Positions 1 through 8,576 of a stretch of 14,814 nt of DNA are shown here, piece after piece. The number at the start of each line of letters is the position of its first letter. Positions within the stretch are counted from its first letter, which is position 1. Source of the stretch: Rhodocyclaceae bacterium (GTDB lineage: Bacteria > Pseudomonadota > Gammaproteobacteria > Burkholderiales > Rhodocyclaceae). The notes under the pieces were generated by a model, which worked only from the letters and a program-made list of their open reading frames with translations, did no database searches and was not told the DNA's origin. Both the position numbers and the translations under genes were made by a program. The stretch lies in assembly GCA_030682595.1 (NCBI GenBank), contig JAUXNZ010000102.1, forward strand, positions 1 to 14,814. The letters are read 5' to 3'.

Positions 1-181
1 CACTCGCCGGGTCGGCGGCGGGAACGACGTGTTCGTGACAGGGCGCGGGGGAATCCGCAACCATGGCCTGCGCCGACGGCTCGCCCGCATGTCCGCAGAA
101 CGGCATGGCCAGCGCGGCGGCCGTTTGCACGGGCAGCCACAAGGCGATGAGGATCAGCAGAAAGCTTTTCAGGCGACGCAT
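1..181 (-). CDS. Small secreted Cys/His protein, 3' end outside window
   Basis: This is a partial reading frame; the 60 N-terminal residues are visible and the rest lies beyond position 1. They show a classic Sec signal peptide: basic start MRRLK, hydrophobic core about residues 6-19, and AxA-type cleavage site A23-L-A25. The mature part begins MPFCGHAG and carries C29, H31, C48, H49 and H51, a spacing that could bind a metal such as copper. I do not recognise a named family with certainty; it resembles short Cys/His-rich periplasmic proteins that often sit beside metal-handling genes, which is inference. The ATG at 181 is chosen because it starts the signal peptide directly, but no Shine-Dalgarno sequence precedes it, and the best promoter predicts a transcript beginning almost at the ATG. 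It is probably transcribed separately from the upstream GGDEF-EAL gene. Confidence 0.72.
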   Translation of the reverse strand, partial: MRRLKSFLLILIALWLPVQTAAALAMPFCGHAGEPSAQAMVADSPAPCHEHVVPAADPAS

Positions 182-190
182 GGTGTGGTC

Positions 191-219
191 ATTGTAGGAA
201 CTGATCGGTCAGACCGCAA
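191..219 (-). promoter_or_regulatory. Putative sigma70 promoter for the small secreted protein
   Basis: Reading the minus strand, TTGCGG (214-219) and TACAAT (191-196) are separated by exactly 17 nt, close to the sigma70 consensus. The -10 box ends only 9 nt before the ATG at 181, so the transcript would start about 2-3 nt upstream of the start codon and be nearly leaderless. The 77-nt gap 182-258 holds no other recognisable element apart from the small dyad inside this promoter, and no GC hairpin followed by a T run that would end the upstream operon. Confidence 0.55.
206..216. repeat. 11-bp dyad inside promoter spacer, possible operator
   Basis: CGGTC-A-GACCG is a perfect 5-bp inverted repeat with a 1-nt centre, lying at the upstream end of the spacer and reaching into the -35 box of the promoter at 191-219. 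A regulator bound here could block RNA polymerase. It is short enough to arise by chance in GC-rich DNA, so an operator role is only suggested by position. Confidence 0.3.
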
Positions 220-258
220 GTTTGTCGTTCGGTTTCGTTGTTGGTCGCTGCGGGTTTT

Positions 259-2313
259 TCACGTCTGGCGCGCCGCCGCCGCTAGCGCCGGATCCGGCCG
301 CCAGGCGGCGACCCAGGCGGGCAGCGCCTGCGGCGGCATCGGCCGGGCGATGCCGTAGCCCTGCGCGAGGTCGCAGCCCAGGTGCAGCAGCCTGACGGCA
401 TGCTCGATGGTTTCGACGCCCTCGGCGATCACCGTGTCGTTGAAGGCCGCGGCCAACCCGATCACGCCCTTGACGATGGCAAGGTCGTCGGGGTCCTGCA
501 GCATGTCGCGGACAAAGGACTGGTCGATCTTCAGCAGGTCGATCGGCAGCCGCCGCAGGTAGGCGAGCGAGGCGTAGCCGGTGCCGAAGTCGTCGAGGGC
601 GAAGCGCACACCGAGTGCGCGGCATTGCTGCATGCGCGCGGAAGCGCCGGCCACGTCGACCAGCGCGGCCGATTCGAGCACTTCAAGTTCAAACAGCGTT
701 GGCGCCGCGGCCGGATGGCGGGCCAGGGCGCCGGCGAGAAACTCAGGAAAGTCCGCGGCCTGCAGATGTCGCGCCGGCAGGTTCACGCTGACCCCGAGCG
801 TCAGGCCTTGCCCCTGCCATTGTTCCATCTGCGCCAGCGCCGTCTCGATCACCCATTCCGACAGCCGCGCCATGAAGTCATCGTCCTCGATCAGCGGCAG
901 GAACTCGCCCGGCGCGACGAGACCCCGTTCCGGATGCTGCCAGCGAATCAACGCCTCGGCGCCGATGACGCGACCGGCGCGCAGGTCGACCTTGGGCTGG
1001 TAATACAGACAGAACTCTCCGGCGGGCAACGCCGCAATGACGCGGTTGCGCGCGCCCTGGCGGAACTGGACATCGCGATCCAGCACGGCATCGAAGACAT
1101 GGAAACGATTGCGGCCGGCCTGCTTGGCGAGGTACATCGCCTGGTCGGCATGGCGCACGAGGGTGTCGGCGTCGGCATCGTCGTCGGGAAAGAGGGTGAC
1201 ACCGATGCTGCCCGAGAGGGTCAGCGTGACGCCGGCCACGGTGTAGGGCCGGGCCAGCGTGGTCAGCAGCCGGGCCAGCGTGCGCGGGCATTCAGTCTCC
1301 TCATTGAGGCCGGCCAGCACCAGCACGAATTCGTCACCGCCGAGACGGGCGACGGTATCCGTTTCACGCAGCGCGGCGCGCAGGCGGTTGGCGACCTCGA
1401 TCAGGACCAGATCGCCGACATCGTGGCCGTGGGTGTCGTTGATGGGCTTGAAACCATCGAGATCGAGCAGGGCGATGCCCAGACGGTCATCGTCGCGACG
1501 CGCCTGCGCCAGCGCCATGGCCATGCGATCGGCGAGCAGGACGCGATTCGGCAACTGGGTCAGCGCGTCATGGTGGGCGAGGTAGGCGAGCGCGCGCGCC
1601 GCCTTCTTCTGTTCGCCGATCGTGGCCGACAGACTGTCGGCCATGTGATTGAAGGCGCCGGCCAGCCGCGACAGCTCGTCTTCACCCGGCAGGTCGATGC
1701 GCTCGTCGAGCTGGCCCGCGGCCAGCCGCAGCGCCGCGGCTTCGAGAATTTCGATGCGCCGCGTCACCCAGCGGCCGAGCGGCACCAGCAGCAGCAGCCC
1801 GAAGAGCACGCCGATTGCGCCGATCTTCAGCATCTTTTCGGCGAGCGTGGCGCGCGCCTGTTCCAGGAACTGCAGCGAGACGCCATACTGGAACTCGCCG
1901 AGCGTCTGCGCGGCGAAGCGGACCGCCTGGCGCACATGCACTTGACCGTTGGCGCGATCCGTGCCGTCGCCGGGCGCCGGCAGGGCCTGCCCAACGGGCC
2001 AGCCCGCCGAGGCGATGTGGCGGCCGCGATGGTCTTCGATGACGAGATAGCTGATCGCGTTGTCCTGCTTCACCAGATCGTTGGCGATGTCGCCGAGCGT
2101 GGCGTAGTCGCGCTGGGCCAGCGGCAATGCCACGGCCGAGGTCAGCAGCAGGTTGGTCTGCTCGATGCGGCCATGAAGCTGCCCGCGCAACTCGGCGTCG
2201 AGCACGGTCCAGGTCTGCCAGCCGAGCAGGCCGAGCATGGCCAGGAGCGCCACCAAAGTCGCCACCGATAGTTTGAAACGGAACGAGCGATTGATGAGCC
2301 AGCGCGGCAGCAT
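259..2313 (-). CDS. Membrane sensor GGDEF-EAL protein (c-di-GMP cyclase/phosphodiesterase)
   Basis: This 684-residue inner-membrane protein is predicted to make and/or degrade cyclic di-GMP. Segments in order: TM1 about 13-32, periplasmic sensor region about 33-162, TM2 about 163-182, HAMP about 182-235, GGDEF domain about 245-410 and EAL domain about 425-670. The GGDEF motif (325-329) is intact, with DLDGF at 284-288 and an RxxD inhibitory site, RETD (316-319), five residues upstream. EAL residues are also intact: E453 (EAL), N511, E547, D574-D575 (DDFGTG), K595, E631/E634 (EGVE) and Q651, so both activities are possible. The start is set at MLPRW because it follows the preceding stop by 13 nt and directly precedes TM1; the upstream in-frame start would lie inside the preceding gene. 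The only ribosome site is a GAGG overlapping that stop, 11 nt away, implying coupled translation with the binding-protein gene. Confidence 0.93.
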   Translation of the reverse strand: MLPRWLINRSFRFKLSVATLVALLAMLGLLGWQTWTVLDAELRGQLHGRIEQTNLLLTSAVALPLAQRDYATLGDIANDLVKQDNAISYLVIEDHRGRHIASAGWPVGQALPAPGDGTDRANGQVHVRQAVRFAAQTLGEFQYGVSLQFLEQARATLAEKMLKIGAIGVLFGLLLLVPLGRWVTRRIEILEAAALRLAAGQLDERIDLPGEDELSRLAGAFNHMADSLSATIGEQKKAARALAYLAHHDALTQLPNRVLLADRMAMALAQARRDDDRLGIALLDLDGFKPINDTHGHDVGDLVLIEVANRLRAALRETDTVARLGGDEFVLVLAGLNEETECPRTLARLLTTLARPYTVAGVTLTLSGSIGVTLFPDDDADADTLVRHADQAMYLAKQAGRNRFHVFDAVLDRDVQFRQGARNRVIAALPAGEFCLYYQPKVDLRAGRVIGAEALIRWQHPERGLVAPGEFLPLIEDDDFMARLSEWVIETALAQMEQWQGQGLTLGVSVNLPARHLQAADFPEFLAGALARHPAAAPTLFELEVLESAALVDVAGASARMQQCRALGVRFALDDFGTGYASLAYLRRLPIDLLKIDQSFVRDMLQDPDDLAIVKGVIGLAAAFNDTVIAEGVETIEHAVRLLHLGCDLAQGYGIARPMPPQALPAWVAAWRPDPALAAAARQT

Positions 2314-2324
2314 GATCCCGGAAA

Positions 2325-2328
2325 CCTC
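2325..2328 (-). promoter_or_regulatory. Weak ribosome site of GGDEF-EAL gene, overlapping phnD-like stop
   Basis: GAGG on the minus strand overlaps the TGA stop of the binding-protein gene and lies 11 nt from the ATG at 2313, longer than the usual spacing. It supports the 2313 start and suggests translation of the two genes is coupled. Confidence 0.4.
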
Positions 2329-3190
2329 AGGGCTGGGCCAGCAGTCGCCTGACTTCGGGCACAAAACGTTCGAGCGTGCGCAAGGCTTTCAAATCCGGCT
2401 TGAGCAGACCGTCATGATTGAATTCCTTGACGAAGGCGCGGCCGGCCTCGGTGTCGCGCGCAAACGTCAGCAGCGCGGTCTGAAACTCCGCCGGGGACGG
2501 GATGTCCGCCGCCTCGCGGCTCATGAACATCACCCCGGGATAGGCCGGCGACTCCTTGATGATCCTAATCCGGTCACGGATCTCGGGCGTCAGGGCCGGC
2601 CAGGAGACGTTGGGAAAGCCGGCGGCCGCGACCTCGCCCAGGGCGACGGCCTGTGCGCTGTTGAACGGCACCTTCTCGTGCCGCAACTGCACGTCCCGGC
2701 CCGCCGTCAGGCCGTGCTCGCGCAGCATGACCGCCGTGACTTGCGACGTCGAGGTCATCGGGTCGATGGTGGCGACAGTCTGGCCGCGCAGTTGCCCGAC
2801 CAACTGGATCGGACCGTCCTTGGCGACGAGAATCTGGACGGCGACGAGTTTCTGGCTGACGGCCACCGGCGTGAAACCGGCATCCAGATGGGCCTGCCAG
2901 CCGATCGACGGGCCGGTGAGGATCAGGTCGAAATCACCCCGCACCACGCGGCGCTGGAAACTGTAAAAGTCGGGCGCGGTCGACAGTGCGACCGGACGCC
3001 TGAAGTGGATTTCGAGAAAGCGCCGCAGCGGCTGATGGCCGTTGATCAGCGTCGCCGTCGGCAGGTAGGGCATCAGGCCGACTTCGAGCGGCCGCGCAAA
3101 GTCGGCGCTGGCGGCACGGCGCACCACGGTCAAACCAGTGCACAGCGCAACGCCGCCCAGCAGCAGGCGGCGGCGCGCGGCGCTGGTCAC
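2327..3190 (-). CDS. PhnD-type periplasmic solute-binding protein (orphan)
   Basis: This 287-residue protein belongs to the phosphate/phosphite/phosphonate (PhnD/SsuA-like) binding-protein class. The N-terminus has a twin-arginine-like RRRLLLGG signal, a hydrophobic stretch and an ASA cleavage site at about residue 29, so export by Tat or Sec is expected. The mature part shows typical PhnD features: GLMPYLP followed by a PLRRFLE helix, DFDLILTGPS, and ATIDPMTSTSQ. The real ligand cannot be read from the sequence. Translation begins at GTG within a GTGA overlap with the EF-G-like stop codon. No ATPase or permease gene is adjacent; instead a GGDEF-EAL gene follows after 13 nt. This suggests, as inference, that it works as a ligand-loaded partner of that sensor rather than as part of a transporter. 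A permease elsewhere in the genome remains possible. Confidence 0.85.
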   Translation of the reverse strand: MTSAARRRLLLGGVALCTGLTVVRRAASADFARPLEVGLMPYLPTATLINGHQPLRRFLEIHFRRPVALSTAPDFYSFQRRVVRGDFDLILTGPSIGWQAHLDAGFTPVAVSQKLVAVQILVAKDGPIQLVGQLRGQTVATIDPMTSTSQVTAVMLREHGLTAGRDVQLRHEKVPFNSAQAVALGEVAAAGFPNVSWPALTPEIRDRIRIIKESPAYPGVMFMSREAADIPSPAEFQTALLTFARDTEAGRAFVKEFNHDGLLKPDLKALRTLERFVPEVRRLLAQP

Positions 3191-5244
3191 TCCTCGTCTT
3201 CTTTCAGTTTGAAGTTGGCGGCAAGCTTCTGCTGCACCTGCGGCGGCACCTGGGCATAACGCGCGAACTCGATGCTGTAGCTGCCGCGCCCGCCGGTCAA
3301 CGATTTGAGCCGCGAGGCGTAATCGCTGATTTCGGCAAGCGGCACTTCGCCGGCCACGGCGACGCGGCCCGGGCCCGCGGGCCGCGTGCCGGTGACGTGC
3401 CCGCGCCGGCTCGACAGATCGCCGGCAATGTCGCCCATCTCGGCCTCATGCACTTCCACGTCGATATTGACGATGGGTTCGAGCACCACCGGGGAAGCAG
3501 CCTGAATGGCGGCGATGGCGGCTTTCTTGCCGGCCATGGTGAAGGCGATTTCCTTGCCATCGACCGGATGGGTCTTGCCGTCATAGACGATGACGCGCAG
3601 ATCCTCGACCGGATGACCGGCCACCACGCCGTCGGCCAGCGCCAGGCGCACGCCCTTTTCGACCGCCGGCATGAAGACGCCGGGAATCACGCCGCCCTTG
3701 ACGCTGTCGACGAATTCGAAACCCGCGCCGCGTTCGCGCGGTTCGATTTTCAGATAGACCTCGCCGAACTGGCCGGCGCCGCCCGATTGTTTCTTGTGGC
3801 GGCAGTGGCCCTCGGCATTTTTCGTGATGGTCTCGCGGAAGGGGATCTGCGGCAGCTTGGTGTCGAGTTCCAGCTTGTATTGGCTGGACATGCGGTCGAG
3901 CTTGGTGCGCAGGTGCATTTCGCCCAGGCCGAAGATGACGGTTTCATGGGTGGTGGGATGCCGCTCGACCCGGAAACAGGGGTCTTCGGCCGCCAGCTTG
4001 CGGAGGATTTCAAACAGGCGCTGCTCGTCGCCCTTCTTCTGCGTCTCGACCGCCAGCCCCTGCATCGGCTTGGGGAATTCGAGCGGCTTCAGGTGGATAT
4101 GATCTTCATCGTGGGAGTCGTGCAGCACGGCATCGAACTCGATTTCCTCGATCTTGGCGACAGCGCCGATGTCGCCCGGCAGCAGCACGTCGACCTCGAC
4201 GTAATCCTTGCCCTGCAACTGGTAGAGGTGGCCGACCTTGACGGGGCGCTTGCCATCGCCGATGAACAGTTGCGCGTCCTTCCTGATCGTCCCCTGATGC
4301 ACGCGGAATACACAGACCTTGCCCATGTAGGGATCGACGATCACCTTGAAGACGTGCGCCAGCACATGCTTGTCGGCATCGGGGGCGCGGTCGAAGGGTT
4401 CGGTCGCACCGCCCCCCTCAATCTGGCCCTTGTAGAACGGCGGCGGATTGCCCTCGGCGGGGTTGGGTGCGAGGGTCGCCAGCACATGCAGCAGTTCGTT
4501 AATGCCGGCACCGGTCCGCGCCGAGGTGAACAGCACGGGAATCAGGTGGCCGGCACGCAGGGCTTTCTCGAAGGGCGCATGCAACTCGCTGGCGGTCGGA
4601 TCCTTGCCATCCTCAAGATAGCGCTCCATCAGGCTTTCGTCTTCTTCGACCAACTGGTCGATCAGCTCGCGATGGGCATGGGCGACACTGTCGATGTCCG
4701 CCTCGCCGCTGTCGTGTTCCAGCACCTCGACGACCTGCTGGTGATCGGGCGCCGGCAGGTCGAGAAATTTGCAGGCCGGACCGAAACGCTCGCGGATGTC
4801 GGCCATCAGAGCAGCCAGGTCGAGGTTGTCGGCGTCGATCTTGTTGATGACGATCATGCGCGCCAGGCCTCGCGCCGTGGCCGCCTTCATCATGCGCTCG
4901 GCCATCAGCTCGATGCCGGTCTGGGCGTTGATCACGATGATGGCGGTATCGACGCCCGCCAGCGTGGCCAGCGCCTGGCCGGCGAAATCGGGGTAGCCGG
5001 GCGTGTCGGCGAGATGGACATGCACGTCTTCCCAGGCGAAATTCACCAGCGCCGATTGCAGCGAATGGCCAGCGGTCTTTTCCTGCGCATCGAAGTCGCA
5101 AACGGTGTTGCCGCGCTCGACGCTACCCGCCGCGGGAATAGCACCGGCACGGGCGAGCAACGCCTCGGCCAGGGTGGTCTTGCCCGCGCCGCCATGCCCG
5201 ACCAGGGCGACGGCGCGAATGGCTGCGGTATGGAATTTCGGCAT
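3187..5244 (-). CDS. Divergent EF-G-like translational GTPase (second EF-G type)
   Basis: This 685-residue EF-G paralogue probably binds ribosomes, but its exact role (translocation, recycling or stress) is unknown. Domains follow EF-G order: GTPase with P-loop GHGGAGKT (16-23), DTPGYPDF (80-87) and NKID (134-137); domain II; domain III; domain IV with GGAGQFGEVYLKIEP; and domain V with EAEMGDIAGDLSSRRG. The catalytic His of canonical DTPGHVDF is Tyr83, and the switch I RGITI motif reads AGHSL, so GTP hydrolysis may differ from normal EF-G. I remember the same Tyr in other divergent EF-G paralogues of proteobacteria and actinobacteria. The ATG at 5244 is preferred over an upstream in-frame start at 5283 because GGGAG sits 6 nt before it and because 5283 would overlap glmS. 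The gene follows glmS by 31 nt and overlaps the next gene by 4 nt. It is unlikely to be the main EF-G, since no ribosomal protein genes are near. Confidence 0.9.
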   Translation of the reverse strand: MPKFHTAAIRAVALVGHGGAGKTTLAEALLARAGAIPAAGSVERGNTVCDFDAQEKTAGHSLQSALVNFAWEDVHVHLADTPGYPDFAGQALATLAGVDTAIIVINAQTGIELMAERMMKAATARGLARMIVINKIDADNLDLAALMADIRERFGPACKFLDLPAPDHQQVVEVLEHDSGEADIDSVAHAHRELIDQLVEEDESLMERYLEDGKDPTASELHAPFEKALRAGHLIPVLFTSARTGAGINELLHVLATLAPNPAEGNPPPFYKGQIEGGGATEPFDRAPDADKHVLAHVFKVIVDPYMGKVCVFRVHQGTIRKDAQLFIGDGKRPVKVGHLYQLQGKDYVEVDVLLPGDIGAVAKIEEIEFDAVLHDSHDEDHIHLKPLEFPKPMQGLAVETQKKGDEQRLFEILRKLAAEDPCFRVERHPTTHETVIFGLGEMHLRTKLDRMSSQYKLELDTKLPQIPFRETITKNAEGHCRHKKQSGGAGQFGEVYLKIEPRERGAGFEFVDSVKGGVIPGVFMPAVEKGVRLALADGVVAGHPVEDLRVIVYDGKTHPVDGKEIAFTMAGKKAAIAAIQAASPVVLEPIVNIDVEVHEAEMGDIAGDLSSRRGHVTGTRPAGPGRVAVAGEVPLAEISDYASRLKSLTGGRGSYSIEFARYAQVPPQVQQKLAANFKLKEDEE

Positions 5245-5250
5245 GCTGTT

Positions 5251-5255
5251 CTCCC
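5251..5255 (-). promoter_or_regulatory. Ribosome binding site deciding the EF-G-like start
   Basis: GGGAG, within a longer AAAAGGGAG run on the minus strand, lies 6 nt from the ATG at 5244. It is one of the strongest ribosome sites in the window. It fixes the start after the glmS stop, and the 31-nt gap contains no visible promoter or hairpin. Confidence 0.7.
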
Positions 5256-5275
5256 TTTTCTGTTGTTCGACGCTT

Positions 5276-7204
<1,929 letters not shown>

Positions 7205-7208
7205 GGAG

Positions 7209-8561
7209 TTAGGCTTTCTTTTGTTTGACCGGACGTTTCCAGCCGGCAATGGAGATCTGTTTCGGCCGCGAGACGGTCAGTTGATCGGGCGGCGCATCGC
7301 GGGTCAGCGTGGTTCCGGCTCCCAGCGTCGCGCCGCGACCGACCGTCACCGGCGCGACCAGTTGGGTATCCGAGCCGATGAAAACATCATCCTCAATCAC
7401 CGTCCGATGCTTGTTGGCGCCATCATAGTTGCAGGTGATCGTACCGGCGCCGACATTGACGCGGCTGCCCACCGTGGCGTCGCCGATGTAGGCGAGGTGG
7501 TTGGCCTTGGAATGCGCGGCGATGGTCGAATTCTTGACCTCGACGAAATTGCCGACATGCACATCCTCGGCCAGCACGGCACCCGGCCGCAGGCGTGCAA
7601 ACGGGCCGATGATGCTGCCGGCGCCAACCACGGCGTCCTGGATCACACAGTTGGCATTGATGCGCACGCCGTCGCCCAGTACGACACGGCCCTCGAAAAC
7701 GCAATTGACATCGATGCTCACGTCGCGGCCGCAAATCAGTTCGCCACGCACGTCGATGCGCGCCGGATCGGCGAGCGTCACCCCTGCGCTCATCAACGCC
7801 TCGGCGCTGTTGCGCTGGTGGATGCGTTCCAGCGCGGCAAGCTGGGCCTTGCTGTTGATGCCCTCGGTTTCCCAGGGGGCATCCGGGTGCGCGGTAACGA
7901 CCGGCATGCCCTCGGCCACGGCCAGCGCGACGATATCGGTCAGGTAGTACTCGCCCTGGGCATTGCGGTTGCCCAATTGCGGCAGCCAGCGCGCCAGCGC
8001 CGCGCCGGGCGCGACGAGGATGCCGGTGTTGATTTCGTGGATCAGCCGCTCGGCATCATCGGCGTCTTTCTCCTCGACGATGCGGGTGACTTTTCCATCG
8101 ACGCGGACGATGCGGCCATAACCGTGGGGATTGTCGAGCTGCGCGGTGAGCAGGGCGAGTTTGCCTTCACCCGCTGCCTCGATCAGACGGCGCAGCGTGG
8201 CAGCACGAATCAGCGGCACATCACCATAAAGGATCAAAGTCGGCGCACGCGGAACGGCGCCAGCCGTTTCCGCATCGTGCATGGGAACAGCGTCAAACTG
8301 TGGCAACGCCTGCAAAACCGCATGCCCGGTGCCGAGTTGGGGCACCTGGGTTGCCCAGGCGAGATCAGGGGCGGCGAACGCGGCGCGCACCTGTTCGCCA
8401 CCGCGGCCAACCACCACGCAGATTTTCGCGGCAGGAAACTCGCGTGCCGTATCGAGCACATGCGCCAGCAGCGGCTTGCCGGCAAGCGGGTGCAGCACCT
8501 TGGGCAGGTCCGAGCGCATGCGCTTGCCCTGCCCGGCGGCGAGAATGACGACATTCAACAT
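7209..8561 (-). CDS. glmU: Bifunctional UDP-GlcNAc pyrophosphorylase / GlcN-1-P acetyltransferase GlmU
   Basis: This cytoplasmic enzyme acetylates glucosamine-1-P with acetyl-CoA and then couples it to UTP, giving UDP-GlcNAc for peptidoglycan and LPS. It has 450 residues, close to the 456 of E. coli. The N-terminal nucleotidyltransferase has LAAGQGKRM (7-15), K21, LGTGHA and LYGDVPL. The C-terminal left-handed beta-helix has hexapeptide repeats and the acetyltransferase region around KANHLAYIGDATVG and NVGAGTITCNYDGANKHRT. The start at 8561 gives MLNVVILAAG directly; it lies 15 nt after gltD, whose stop is the tandem TGATAA, and has no strong ribosome site, so translation may depend on coupling. 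About 8 extra residues precede the LILYGDVPL strand and coincide with a palindrome at 8249-8273. Co-location with glmS is common; glmM, the intervening mutase, is not in this window. Confidence 0.97.
   Translation of the reverse strand: MLNVVILAAGQGKRMRSDLPKVLHPLAGKPLLAHVLDTAREFPAAKICVVVGRGGEQVRAAFAAPDLAWATQVPQLGTGHAVLQALPQFDAVPMHDAETAGAVPRAPTLILYGDVPLIRAATLRRLIEAAGEGKLALLTAQLDNPHGYGRIVRVDGKVTRIVEEKDADDAERLIHEINTGILVAPGAALARWLPQLGNRNAQGEYYLTDIVALAVAEGMPVVTAHPDAPWETEGINSKAQLAALERIHQRNSAEALMSAGVTLADPARIDVRGELICGRDVSIDVNCVFEGRVVLGDGVRINANCVIQDAVVGAGSIIGPFARLRPGAVLAEDVHVGNFVEVKNSTIAAHSKANHLAYIGDATVGSRVNVGAGTITCNYDGANKHRTVIEDDVFIGSDTQLVAPVTVGRGATLGAGTTLTRDAPPDQLTVSRPKQISIAGWKRPVKQKKA
8249..8273. 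repeat. 25-bp near-perfect palindrome in glmU
   Basis: Arms GCGGAACGGC (8249-8258) and GCCGTTTCCGC (8263-8273) pair around a GCCA loop with one bulged base. The outer ends GCGGAA/TTCCGC match those of the glmS palindrome at 6907-6930. It encodes about residues 97-105, in a stretch (ETAGAVPR) longer than I expect for GlmU. Confidence 0.6.
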
Positions 8562-8576
8562 GATGCCGTCAGTTTA

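Noticed and set aside
182..258. Intrinsic terminator after the GGDEF-EAL gene
   Set aside because: CCGCA and TGCGG could pair only across a long loop and no T run follows, so there is no supported terminator.
382..2271. 629-codon plus-strand frame opposite the GGDEF-EAL gene
   Set aside because: It mirrors the real gene's codon bias, has no motif or signal, and the opposite strand encodes two intact catalytic domains.
4390..4440. Possible repeat-derived insertion in the EF-G-like gene (KGQIEGGGATEPF region)
   Set aside because: Only short arms (CGAA-GGG-TTCG) are present, and family members as I recall them vary in length here, so it is not distinguishable from normal loop variation.
5245..5275. 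glmS-linked riboswitch or ribozyme
   Set aside because: The glmS ribozyme is known from Gram-positive bacteria and sits upstream of glmS; here glmS follows glmU by 4 nt and no room for such an RNA exists.
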